The notes: generated by a model from the sequence alone, not told the origin. 5,517 nucleotides of DNA from Methylomarinum sp964474415 (GCA_964474415.1 CAYYSO010000147.1:1-5517), one strand, 5' to 3'. Shown: positions 1 through 5,517, numbered from the stretch's first letter. Translations and numbers: made by a program.

Positions 1-9
1 TGTAAATAA

Positions 10-24
10 CCCGTTGGACTCGGG
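10..24 (-). terminator. Possible weak terminator after the secreted Sel1 gene
   Basis: A short hairpin (CCCG at 10-13 pairing with CGGG at 21-24, loop of seven) lies about 30 bases past the stop codon. On the minus strand it is followed by TTATTT. The four-base stem is short, so this is only a candidate. Confidence 0.25.
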
Positions 25-52
25 GCAAAACGTGTTTTTATACTCATCCTGA

Positions 53-514
53 TTATTTCTTCATTAAAAATCTTTTGGCATATTCTCTGGGTATGGATCG
101 GGCTGCATTTAAACGCATCCCCTGATAACTGAACTTAACGCTTCCTTTGGCAGCATCATTTCTACCTAAAATGGCTAAAGAAGTACCATGCCCTTGCGCG
201 GCAGCTTTTTCATACCATTTATTTGCACTTTTTTTGTCGCCAGGAACCCCTAAGCCTCTATCATACAGCGCCCCCATAACCACTTGCGCTTCAATAACCC
301 CCTGATCGGCCGCTTTTTTCATCCATTCTGCAGCTTTCTCATTATTTTGTTCGAACCCTTGCCATCCCAATAAATACATTGACGCTAACTTTGCCTGTGC
401 CTGGGCATCCCCTTGTTCAGCCAACTGTTGAATTTCTTCCTGACTCCCGGCAATTGCAGAGACAGAAAACGATATCATTAAAGACAGCAAAAACAACTTC
501 AGTATTTTATACAT
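53..514 (-). CDS. Secreted Sel1-repeat (SLR/TPR-like) protein
   Basis: A 153-residue protein. The N-terminus is a clear Sec signal: MYK, a hydrophobic core (ILKLFLLSLMISFSV), then SAIAG with likely cleavage after A. The mature part has about two and a half Sel1-like repeats, seen as A-x-A-x-L-A-x-M-Y-L-L-G, then KAAEWMKKAA, then EAQVVMGALYDRGLGV and KWYEKAAAQG. Such repeats form alpha-helical solenoids that bind other proteins; the specific partner is unknown, and a periplasmic place is inferred from the signal. I chose the ATG at 512-514 because it has a GAGG ribosome site six bases upstream, puts the signal peptide at the very N-terminus, and lies downstream of the promoter at 556-584. Upstream in-frame ATGs (548-550, 530-532, 524-526) lack a good ribosome site and the first lies at the expected transcription start. 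After the repeats the C-terminus is short and basic (REYAKRFLMKK). It is transcribed divergently from the VWA-OmpA gene. Confidence 0.88.
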   Translation of the reverse strand: MYKILKLFLLSLMISFSVSAIAGSQEEIQQLAEQGDAQAQAKLASMYLLGWQGFEQNNEKAAEWMKKAADQGVIEAQVVMGALYDRGLGVPGDKKSANKWYEKAAAQGHGTSLAILGRNDAAKGSVKFSYQGMRLNAARSIPREYAKRFLMKK

Positions 515-555
515 CGTTAACCTCATATTCATTTTTTGTTCATAAACCAAGCGTT

Positions 556-584
556 ATTATTTCATGCTATTACACAAAGGTGAA
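556..584 (-). promoter_or_regulatory. Sigma70-type promoter of the secreted Sel1 gene
   Basis: Read on the minus strand: a -35 box TTCACC (579-584), a 17-base spacer, and a -10 box AATAAT (556-561) preceded by TGA, which gives an extended -10 (TGn). Four of six and five of six bases match the consensus. The predicted start near 549 leaves a leader of about 35 bases before the ATG at 514. Call from pattern only. Confidence 0.55.
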
Positions 585-661
585 TGTACTATTAAAAAAT
601 AATCAAATAAGCTACACTTTGCTTGTTAGGGTATAAACATCACCCTTAATAATAAAAAGAA

Positions 662-666
662 AGGAG
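662..666 (+). promoter_or_regulatory. Ribosome binding site of the VWA-OmpA lipoprotein gene
   Basis: AGGAG six bases before the ATG at 673, close to the ideal Shine-Dalgarno arrangement; it fixes the start. Just upstream, AGGGT (628-632) and ACCCT (642-646) form a small inverted repeat around the leader. A TATAAA at 632-637 could be a -10 box, but I find no convincing -35 partner. Confidence 0.7.
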
Positions 667-672
667 ATTTGA

Positions 673-1869
673 ATGAAAATAACAACATTACTGGCTGCTA
701 CCGTTACCGGGGCAGTTTTATCCGGCTGTGCAACCCAGGCAGTCAATAATTTTCAAGCCTTTCAAGCTAAGAACTTGAACAATAAGATTAAATCGGGTGC
801 TCTGGTACAAAAAACCAACAGCTTTTTTGTCATCAATGATTCTTCTTCTTCAATGAGTGACACCTACCTGGGTTCAGGCTTTACTGATCAACCTGACGCT
901 ACAAAATTTTCGATTGAAAAAGAGTTACTCAATCGAATGAATCAAACGATCCCTGATGTTTCACTCTCTTCCGGTTTACGCAGTTTCGGTTTTGGTCCTT
1001 GCCTTTCATGGGGTTTTACACAATTAAACCAGGCTGTACAAACGTATTCTTCAACGTCATTTGACAGCGCTTTAAACACCCTGGAATGTTCCAGTGGCGG
1101 GACTCCAGTTGCCAGCGCCTTTAACGCAGCAGCAAATGACTTGCCTAACGCTTCCGGCAATATCGCGTTAATTCTATTGAGTGACGGACATAACTACGAT
1201 TCCTCCCCGGTTCCCGCCGTTCAGGAATTAAAAGCACAATATGGCGATAAACTTTGCGTTTACACAGTTTGGGTCGGCAATGAAAATGAAAAAGACGGGC
1301 AATCCGTTCTCAATCAATTAGCTAATATTGGACAATGCGGTTTTTCCACAACCGCAGCCGCCATTTCATCCGCTTCGGGCATGGCCAACTTTGTTGAACA
1401 GGTATTTTTTAAAGGCGGCACAGCCTTCCCAACTGCAAAAGACAGTGATGGAGACGGTGTTATTGACGCCAAAGACAAATGCCCCGATACCCCCAAAGGT
1501 GCAACGGTTGACAAAGACGGATGCTGGGCATTCCACGGTGTACTATTTGATACCGACAGTGCAAAAATCAAGTCAAAATATCATCCAATGTTCACTAATG
1601 CCGTTAAGGTTCTGAAATTGAATCCCGGCCTGACTGTTGAAATTCAAGGTCATACCGACAGCCGGGGTTCAGAGGCTTACAATCAGGCATTATCCGAGCG
1701 CCGTGCTGCAGCGGTTAAAAATGAACTAATTAGTCACGGAATTGATGCCACACGTTTAACAACTGTTGGTTTTGGTGAATCAAAACCTGTAGCATCAAAT
1801 GATACTGTGGAAGGCATGGCACAAAACCGTAGAGTTGTTTATTTAAGAACCGACAGGAAATGGAAATAA
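673..1869 (+). CDS. OmpA-family outer-membrane lipoprotein with VWA domain
   Basis: A 398-residue envelope protein. Residues 1-19 are a lipoprotein signal with lipobox LSGC (lipidated Cys19); Ala20 follows, not Asp, so outer-membrane sorting is expected. Residues about 48-245 form a von Willebrand A fold: strand FFVIND, then the MIDAS motif D56-x-S58-x-S60, a threonine in GGTP (T144) and the LLSDG aspartate (D171), so metal-dependent ligand binding is plausible. Residues 257-284 hold an Asp-rich thrombospondin type 3-like calcium motif (DSDGDGVIDAKDKCPDTPKG). Residues about 288-391 are an OmpA C-terminal domain (VLFDTDSAKI, EIQGHTDSRG, NRRVVYL); D329 and R344 match the pair that holds diaminopimelate of peptidoglycan in Acinetobacter OmpA. 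The design suggests a lipid- and wall-anchored protein displaying a VWA module. Cysteines at 110, 139, 195, 222, 270 and 284 could form disulphides. Ligand unknown; it stands alone. Confidence 0.93.
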   Translation: MKITTLLAATVTGAVLSGCATQAVNNFQAFQAKNLNNKIKSGALVQKTNSFFVINDSSSSMSDTYLGSGFTDQPDATKFSIEKELLNRMNQTIPDVSLSSGLRSFGFGPCLSWGFTQLNQAVQTYSSTSFDSALNTLECSSGGTPVASAFNAAANDLPNASGNIALILLSDGHNYDSSPVPAVQELKAQYGDKLCVYTVWVGNENEKDGQSVLNQLANIGQCGFSTTAAAISSASGMANFVEQVFFKGGTAFPTAKDSDGDGVIDAKDKCPDTPKGATVDKDGCWAFHGVLFDTDSAKIKSKYHPMFTNAVKVLKLNPGLTVEIQGHTDSRGSEAYNQALSERRAAAVKNELISHGIDATRLTTVGFGESKPVASNDTVEGMAQNRRVVYLRTDRKWK

Positions 1870-1932
1870 AAGAACCGATATAATCTGTATTTCAAAGACA
1901 AGTCAGAATATACAAGTTATAAAAATCTCATT

Positions 1933-2031
1933 TCTATACTTCGCACGGTCACAGATGTACCGTGATAAGGCGTTGATATTGGCACAAAAGCAGCCATTGG
2001 AATCTTCATCGGTGACTGCGCGAAGTATAAG
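1933..2031. repeat. Inverted-repeat element, candidate MITE or structured repeat
   Basis: Perfect 10-base inverted repeats TATACTTCGC (1935-1944) and GCGAAGTATA (2020-2029) enclose 75 bases. A second hairpin sits inside at the left end: CACGGT (1944-1949) pairs with ACCGTG (1959-1964) around a nine-base loop. The sequence TCATT occurs on both sides (1928-1932 and 2032-2036), each two bases from the inverted repeat, as a target-site duplication would. No transposase is coded. It lies in the untranslated space after the VWA-OmpA gene. Mobility is inferred; it could instead be a structured RNA or a chance repeat. Confidence 0.4.
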
Positions 2032-2070
2032 TCATTAGCATTCTTTCACTGGCAAACAAGACCAGTTAAT

Positions 2071-2098
2071 AAAAAGGGAAGCAACAGTTTCCCTTTTT
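2071..2098. terminator. Bidirectional rho-independent terminator
   Basis: AAAAAGGGAA (2071-2080) pairs perfectly with TTCCCTTTTT (2089-2098) around an eight-base loop. The A and T arms give a U-run after the stem on both strands, so it can end transcripts of both convergent genes: the VWA-OmpA gene from the left and the nuclease gene from the right. It overlaps the nuclease stop codon (2097-2099). Confidence 0.8.
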
Positions 2099-2936
2099 AT
2101 GGCGTATAAATCTTGATACTACTCGGATGTCTGACCAGCATCGTAATTCTGCTTTTTGATTTATGTAACCAACCACGAACCTCAACTTTTTTTCCGCGAT
2201 ATTGTTCTAAATCAGGAAATAAATCCATAGCCCGTCTTTTTATTTTGATGGAAAAATTTTCGGCAAACTGCAAATAAATATTTCGCCGGGTTTGCTTAAT
2301 ATTTTTAATCACACCCGTTACCCTTTTCCAGCCTTTCAAGTTTCCCTGCTGTAGTTGGGTAAACGGCTGACTGGCATATTGCCGATAACCCCATAGACCA
2401 CGCCGGGCATTTTCCGCCCTGTCCTGAGCTGCTAAAAATTCATCAACATATTTTAAATTCGGCGGATAAATATTAGCCGTTGCCAGCCCCTCTTTCACTA
2501 ATTCAAGATTCAAATGCGTTCCATCCTCTGTAAAGACGTACGCCAGTAATCGTCCGTATTTATCTTTTTTTTCAACATCCCGTTCAAGACGTATTCTTTT
2601 GTTTTTCAGCTTTCTGATCAACCACTTTTTAGCTTCTTCCCCACCCGCATCTGCCTCTTTGTCCCGATGTGCCACTTCAGGTGTATTAATACCCAAAAAA
2701 CGCACTTTCTGACCATTCGTCAGCAGCACAGTATCGCCGTCATAAACTTTCCTGACTTTCTGGTAACTATACCCGGGATTAATTGTTAAAATATCAGCAT
2801 TCTGATGTGGACGGTCCGAGTAGTGTCGCTTGCCCTGATTATCAACCCACTGAAAAACTTCGGCACAAAATGCACTTGACTCAACAACAAAAACAGCGAT
2901 CAGCAAAAATATTTTCATCTTCCCAACATTTTTCAT
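2097..2936 (-). CDS. Exported thermonuclease (SNase-like), DUF4124 N-terminus and OB-like tail
   Basis: A 279-residue protein, much longer than the bare nuclease domain. Residues about 7-25 are a hydrophobic export signal. Residues 26-50 (VFQWVDNQGKRHYSDRP) are typical of the DUF4124 segment found on exported proteobacterial proteins. Residues about 59-185 are the staphylococcal nuclease fold: DGDT (66-69), VRFLGINTPE (78-87) and DKYGR (125-129). By family comparison R79, E87 and R129 match the catalytic Arg35, Glu43 and Arg87, so the enzyme should be active; N84 stands where the S. aureus enzyme has calcium ligand Asp40. It would cut DNA or RNA by calcium-dependent hydrolysis outside the cytoplasm. 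Residues about 201-277 (GVIKNI, IYLQF, VEVRGWL) look like a second OB-type barrel, possibly nucleic-acid binding. The start is uncertain: M7 (2916-2918) is the alternative and places the signal better; neither has a strong ribosome site. Convergent with the VWA-OmpA gene. Confidence 0.88.
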   Translation of the reverse strand: MKNVGKMKIFLLIAVFVVESSAFCAEVFQWVDNQGKRHYSDRPHQNADILTINPGYSYQKVRKVYDGDTVLLTNGQKVRFLGINTPEVAHRDKEADAGGEEAKKWLIRKLKNKRIRLERDVEKKDKYGRLLAYVFTEDGTHLNLELVKEGLATANIYPPNLKYVDEFLAAQDRAENARRGLWGYRQYASQPFTQLQQGNLKGWKRVTGVIKNIKQTRRNIYLQFAENFSIKIKRRAMDLFPDLEQYRGKKVEVRGWLHKSKSRITMLVRHPSSIKIYTP

Positions 2937-3040
2937 AACAACCCAGTATTTACTAAATAATAGACCATCTATAACTGTTCACTGTCCTACCTGTTTGAGA
3001 TACATTAGTCCATTATCCTGTTAACTATGAAAAATTTACC

Positions 3041-3481
3041 ATGATCACAATTATCCAGCGTGTTTTACAAGCTAAAGTAACTGTTGAAGGTATTGATATC
3101 GGTAAAATTGACCAGGGCATCATGGCTCTGGTTGCTGTCGAAAAACAAGATGGTGAAAAACAGGCAGACCGCCTGCTGGAACGTATTTTGAACTATCGGA
3201 TTTTCGCCGATGCAGACGATAAAATGAACCTCAGTCTACGCAATATTAATGGCGGATTATTGATTGTTCCGCAATTTACCCTGGCTGCCGATACCCAAAA
3301 AGGCAATCGACCCAGTTTCACTTCCGCGGCATCGCCGGAAAAAGGGCGGGAATTGTTTAACTATTTTCAACAACGGACTAAAATTGTCTATCCGGCATCA
3401 GAGTTCGGTCGTTTCGGCGCGGATATGCAAGTGTCATTAATTAACAACGGCCCAGTGACATTTACTCTTCATGTCAGCTGA
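3041..3481 (+). CDS. dtd: D-aminoacyl-tRNA deacylase
   Basis: A 146-residue cytoplasmic enzyme, the usual length of the Dtd family. It hydrolyses the ester bond of D-amino acids (and glycine) wrongly loaded on tRNA, recycling tRNA and keeping D-residues out of proteins; it works as a homodimer. The sequence follows the family from end to end: IIQRV at the N-terminus, KMNLSL, GGLLIVPQFTLAADT (71-85), RPSF, GRFGADMQVSL and the NNGPVT motif (135-140). The usual SQFTL motif reads PQFTL here, with proline at residue 77. The start is supported by the family N-terminus (MI-x-IIQRV); the ribosome site is weak. A five-codon reading frame (ATG at 3027, peptide MKNLP) ends in a TGA that overlaps this ATG as ATGA, which may or may not be meaningful. 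Divergent from the nuclease gene with a gap of 104 bases; no clear promoter seen. Confidence 0.96.
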   Translation: MITIIQRVLQAKVTVEGIDIGKIDQGIMALVAVEKQDGEKQADRLLERILNYRIFADADDKMNLSLRNINGGLLIVPQFTLAADTQKGNRPSFTSAASPEKGRELFNYFQQRTKIVYPASEFGRFGADMQVSLINNGPVTFTLHVS

Positions 3482-3944
3482 TTATCCCCACTTAAATAAT
3501 CTGGAAATTTTTGATAATCCGGCATTCAGTACAACAGCCAGATACCGCCTATTCCCTTCAAAATCAGCATAGTATTACTCTATCCTCATTATCGGCAAAA
3601 TAATTCTCGCCTAAAACAACAGCACATTGTCACGATATATATGCCCTCCTTACTTCAACCTAGAAAAATCAGTTGTTCACGGTTTCTATCACAAGCTCTT
3701 GATTCCACAGCACTTCAAAAAAATGCCCGCTTAACCGAATGGGTGAAGCTCAGACTTTTTTTACCTACAGGAATGTAGGAAATGCAGGTTTTGCAGGAGC
3801 AAAAACCTGTAAAGCACTGTGAAACCAATATCTTGCACTATAATTCCGCACCCAATTGATCTTTCTAGGCTCAAAAAACCTCCCTATTCAATACACTTTT
3901 GTTCATAAAAACTCCCACAACTCTCCCATTACAAAAACAAAGTT
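3482..3944. other. Gene-free stretch between dtd and the basic-protein gene
   Basis: About 460 bases with frequent stops and no convincing coding frame. A 7-base inverted repeat (GATTATC at 3480-3486, GATAATC at 3513-3519) straddles the end of dtd but has a 26-base loop and no clear U-run, so I do not call it a terminator. The notable content is the pair of hairpins at 3764-3809. A TATAAT at 3839-3844 matches a -10 box, but the bases at the -35 distance are poor. The rest shows nothing I can name. Confidence 0.6.
3764..3809 (+). other. Tandem hairpins with GGA loops (candidate RNA or repeat element)
   Basis: Hairpin 1: CCTACA (3764-3769), loop GGAA, TGTAGG (3774-3779), perfect. Hairpin 2, five bases on: CAGGTTTTGC (3785-3794), loop AGGA, GCAAAAACCTG (3799-3809) with one bulged A. 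GGA in a hairpin loop is the core of CsrA/RsmA binding sites, and ACAGGAATGT resembles their published consensus (ACARGGAUGU). A short intergenic repeat of REP type is an equal alternative. No promoter or U-run terminator is clear around it, so I do not call a small RNA gene. Confidence 0.4.
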
Positions 3945-3956
3945 TTGCTTGATACT
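3929..3956 (+). promoter_or_regulatory. Possible promoter of the basic-protein/Sel1 operon
   Basis: TTACAA (3929-3934) and GATACT (3951-3956) with a 16-base spacer, about 40 bases upstream of the gene start. The match to the sigma70 consensus is moderate. If right, the start near 3963 would exclude the upstream in-frame ATG at 3945 as an initiation codon. Confidence 0.3.
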
Positions 3957-3989
3957 AAGCCCCGTGTTGAAAACAACAAGAAACCAATC

Positions 3990-3994
3990 GGGAG
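3990..3994 (+). promoter_or_regulatory. Ribosome binding site deciding the start at 4002
   Basis: GGGAG seven bases before the ATG at 4002. The in-frame ATG further upstream at 3945 has no such site, so 4002 is preferred. Confidence 0.7.
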
Positions 3995-4001
3995 AACGCA
4001 A

Positions 4002-4487
4002 ATGAACAAACTGCCAGAAACTGTTGCCACTAAATTTTCAGAATTGTTTGTAACTCTGCATCATGCAACGGATGATCTAAAACTTGCCGGAGCTGAAGCT
4101 AATTTAAACGGTGATTTTTCACAAGTCACACACCTCAATGAGCTATGTCTCAAGTTGCAATCTCTGGATACCGAAATCAAAGCCATCGTCAATAACTTTG
4201 ATACAAAATATAATACTCGTTCGTCCAAAAATGCGACTTTCCGTAAGAAGAACAGAAACCGTACCCGTAAGCCAAGTAGTCGTATAAGAGTAAAGGTGGC
4301 AGATAAAATGATTGAAGAACCTACCATTAAAGAAACCTTTGTCAAAACATTACAGGTGTTTGGATTAAATCGGGTGGCAAAGCTGAATAAAATCATGAGC
4401 AATGCTCCGTTGATAGCGAGAACGCCAGTCGTCAATAGCTATCAAAATCAAAAAAATGTGATGGATGGTATGTTACAACTCATGTAA
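4002..4487 (+). CDS. Unrecognised basic protein, C-terminus lost by apparent frameshift
   Basis: 161 residues as read, ending in MLQLM and TAA. I do not recognise a named family. Residues 1-65 are predicted helical and fairly acidic (KFSELFVTLHHATDDLKLAG, LNELCLKLQSLDTEIKAI), possibly a helical hairpin or coiled coil. Residues about 73-100 are a strongly basic stretch (KKNRNRTRKPSSRIRVKV) that could touch nucleic acid. Residues 107-135 (IKETFVKTLQVFGLNRVAKL) look like another helical segment. No signal peptide or membrane segment, so cytoplasmic. The start at 4002 rests on GGGAG at 3990-3994; starting at 3945 would add 19 residues without a ribosome site. The reading frame appears broken at seven A bases (4450-4456): one extra A would give a 187-residue protein whose stop (4562-4564) touches the next gene. 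An in-frame-only product would lack about the last 35 residues. Confidence 0.75.
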   Translation: MNKLPETVATKFSELFVTLHHATDDLKLAGAEANLNGDFSQVTHLNELCLKLQSLDTEIKAIVNNFDTKYNTRSSKNATFRKKNRNRTRKPSSRIRVKVADKMIEEPTIKETFVKTLQVFGLNRVAKLNKIMSNAPLIARTPVVNSYQNQKNVMDGMLQLM

Positions 4488-4564
4488 ATAAGCACACCGC
4501 ATCCACCATGCTGAAAGAAATTGGTCAGGAATTAAATATACCCGTTAAATTCGAGGATTGTTGA
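4450..4564 (+). pseudogene. Out-of-frame C-terminal tail of the basic protein (A7 frameshift)
   Basis: After the A7 run at 4450-4456, the -1 frame is open for 35 codons from TGT (4457-4459) to a TGA at 4562-4564. It reads CDGWYVTTHVNK, then HTASTMLKEIGQEL, then NIPVKFEDC: a balanced, protein-like composition including an amphipathic helix and a beta-like end. The TGA is directly followed by the ATG of the Sel1 gene, and the tail supplies that gene's GAGGA ribosome site, the layout expected of an intact operon. In the annotated frame the same stretch would be a 77-base non-coding gap. The cause may be a one-base deletion, a homopolymer sequencing error, or slippage (the run also spells the heptamer A AAA AAT). 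Confidence 0.7.
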
Positions 4565-5485
4565 ATGACCTCTACACAAGGAAGTGATAATCAACTATTT
4601 GGACCACAAACCAGACAAACAGGACAGGACAAGAACATGACCGAACAAAATACAATCGCAATTTCCGGGTTACAGCAAAAAGCAAACAGTGGCGATGCAC
4701 AAGCGCAGTTTGATTTGGCTTTACGCTATATCAAAGGGACAGATGTCGAAAAAAATAGTGCGTTAGCTTTTGACTGGTTCAACAAAGCGGCTGAAAACGA
4801 TCATGTCAATGCCCAGTTTGCATTAGGTTTGTATTATTTTTTGGGCGTTGGTTCGAAGCAAACCCAAAAACTTGTTAATAGATGGGTTTGGAAATCTGCT
4901 CAGGGTAAAGATGTTGATCCGGCGCTTGATTTAGCTATCAGCCAGGCAGTAACTGCTGTAGATAAGGGGTTTACAAAGGGCAATGAAAATCTTGCTTATC
5001 TGTGGTTTAACAAAGCGGCTGAAAAAAATCATCATGAGGCAATCTATTGGCTGGGGCAATGTTACCAAAATGGTTGGGGTACAGAGAATAATGATGGCTT
5101 GGCGTTTGAATGTTTTAAAAAAGCGGCAGAACAAAAAGTTAATGATGCTTATTATGATTTAGCGCTTTGTTATTATCACGGTAAAGGTGTTGAGCAAAGT
5201 GATGTGCTGGCTTTTGAGTGGTGTAAAAAAGCGGCTGAACGGAATATCCCTGAGGCACAATATTGGCTTGCATGTTCTTACTTTGACGGTAACCATGTTG
5301 AACAGAATGCTGAGCTAGGTTTTATCTGGATGAAAAAATCTGCTAACTCTGATAACGGTGGATATAAGAAGGCTATAGCATATTTGGCTAAATGTTACGA
5401 ACAAGGTATTGGTACAGAAAAAAATAATGAAAAAGCATTTAACTGTCATGAAAGTTTATCAATTGTCAATGGCCAAAATAATTGA
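4565..5485 (+). CDS. Cytoplasmic Sel1-repeat protein, possibly 3'-truncated
   Basis: 306 residues with no signal peptide. Sel1-like repeats lie at about 45-77, 82-113 (degenerate, followed by an insert to about 140), 141-153 (end of a repeat), 158-189, 194-225, 230-261 and a partial one from 269. Typical units are EAIYWLGQCYQNGWGT, LAFEWCKKAAER and ALCYYHGKGVE. Sel1 solenoids act as protein-interaction scaffolds, often in signalling or effector systems; the partner here is unknown. The start at 4565 has GAGGA seven bases upstream and touches the TGA of the frameshifted tail, implying translational coupling. The alternative M25 (4637-4639, AGGA seven bases upstream) begins just before the repeats and is also plausible. 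The C-terminus leaves the repeat pattern at SLSIVNGQNN, and its last codons and stop fall in the TGACCCCC repeat region, so the original gene may have been longer. Confidence 0.88.
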   Translation: MTSTQGSDNQLFGPQTRQTGQDKNMTEQNTIAISGLQQKANSGDAQAQFDLALRYIKGTDVEKNSALAFDWFNKAAENDHVNAQFALGLYYFLGVGSKQTQKLVNRWVWKSAQGKDVDPALDLAISQAVTAVDKGFTKGNENLAYLWFNKAAEKNHHEAIYWLGQCYQNGWGTENNDGLAFECFKKAAEQKVNDAYYDLALCYYHGKGVEQSDVLAFEWCKKAAERNIPEAQYWLACSYFDGNHVEQNAELGFIWMKKSANSDNGGYKKAIAYLAKCYEQGIGTEKNNEKAFNCHESLSIVNGQNN

Positions 5486-5517
5486 CCCCCTTTCGGACAA
5501 TAATTTTGACCCCCCTT
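5464..5517. mobile_element. Possible insertion-sequence end (IS21-like terminal repeats)
   Basis: Two copies of AATAAT followed by TGACCCCC occur 24 bases apart (5477-5490 and 5499-5513, the second with two extra T and one extra C). Multiple short terminal repeats are typical of IS21-family ends, and a TGTCAATGG at 5464-5472 could be the tip. The window ends 54 bases in, so no transposase gene can be seen. The family assignment is from memory of such ends and is weak. Confidence 0.35.

Noticed and set aside
30..42. AAAACGTGTTTTT palindrome as a terminator
   Set aside because: The stem is nearly all A-T pairs, with too little stability for a terminator call.
379..636. Open frame on the plus strand opposite the secreted Sel1 gene
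   Set aside because: It lies largely antisense to a gene with signal peptide, repeats, ribosome site and promoter; its own translation shows no domain.
942..1615. Three open frames within the VWA-OmpA gene (two antisense, one in another plus frame)
   Set aside because: They overlap well-supported VWA and OmpA domains and have no family features of their own.
1917..2009. 30-codon minus-strand frame (starts MKIPMAAF)
   Set aside because: It lies mostly within the inverted-repeat element, has no ribosome site and shows no known peptide features.
3027..3044. Five-codon leader frame (MKNLP) overlapping the dtd start as ATGA
   Set aside because: No ribosome site in front of it; so short a frame is expected by chance, so it is only noted under dtd.
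4061..4435. 124-codon antisense frame with hydrophobic stretches
   Set aside because: It is opposite the basic-protein gene, which has a good ribosome site and operon layout; the hydrophobicity comes from reading Lys/Asn/Glu-rich codons backwards.
4931..5134. Antisense frame inside the Sel1 gene
   Set aside because: Shadow of a repeat-rich coding gene, with no start signals.

Overview
The window looks like a chromosomal segment of a Gram-negative bacterium, most likely a gammaproteobacterium. It is AT-rich, has an outer-membrane lipoprotein with an OmpA-type peptidoglycan-binding domain, exported proteins with Sec signals, and a Dtd close in sequence to the enterobacterial enzyme as I remember it. 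A gammaproteobacterium of the Methylococcales or Legionellales kind would fit, but I cannot settle the order from sequence alone. There are no tRNA or rRNA genes and no CRISPR array.

Layout. (1) 53-514, minus: small secreted Sel1-repeat protein with a well-formed promoter at 556-584. (2) 673-1869, plus, divergent from it: a lipoprotein combining a von Willebrand A (VWA) domain, a thrombospondin type 3-like calcium motif and a C-terminal OmpA domain. (3) 1870-2096: a convergent intergenic region with a roughly 100-bp inverted-repeat element that looks like a miniature mobile element, then a bidirectional terminator. (4) 2097-2936, minus: exported staphylococcal-nuclease-like protein with an N-terminal DUF4124-like segment and an OB-like C-terminal extension. 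(5) 3041-3481, plus: dtd, D-aminoacyl-tRNA deacylase. (6) 3482-3944: a gene-free stretch containing two adjacent hairpins with GGA in their loops. (7) 4002-4564, plus: an unrecognised basic protein, apparently frameshifted at a seven-A run; its real C-terminus is readable in the -1 frame. (8) 4565-5485, plus: cytoplasmic Sel1-repeat protein starting right after the stop codon of that -1 frame. (9) 5464-5517: repeated TGACCCCC motifs that look like the end of an insertion sequence, possibly IS21-like, which may have truncated the Sel1 gene.

Functionally the left half is envelope- and export-oriented (secreted Sel1 protein, VWA-OmpA lipoprotein, exported nuclease), dtd is a housekeeping translation-quality gene, and the right pair (basic protein plus Sel1 protein) looks like a two-gene operon with signs of decay or mobile-element activity. 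I see no complete new multi-gene system. The most interesting points are the A7 frameshift, the candidate miniature element, the tandem GGA hairpins and the possible insertion-sequence end.
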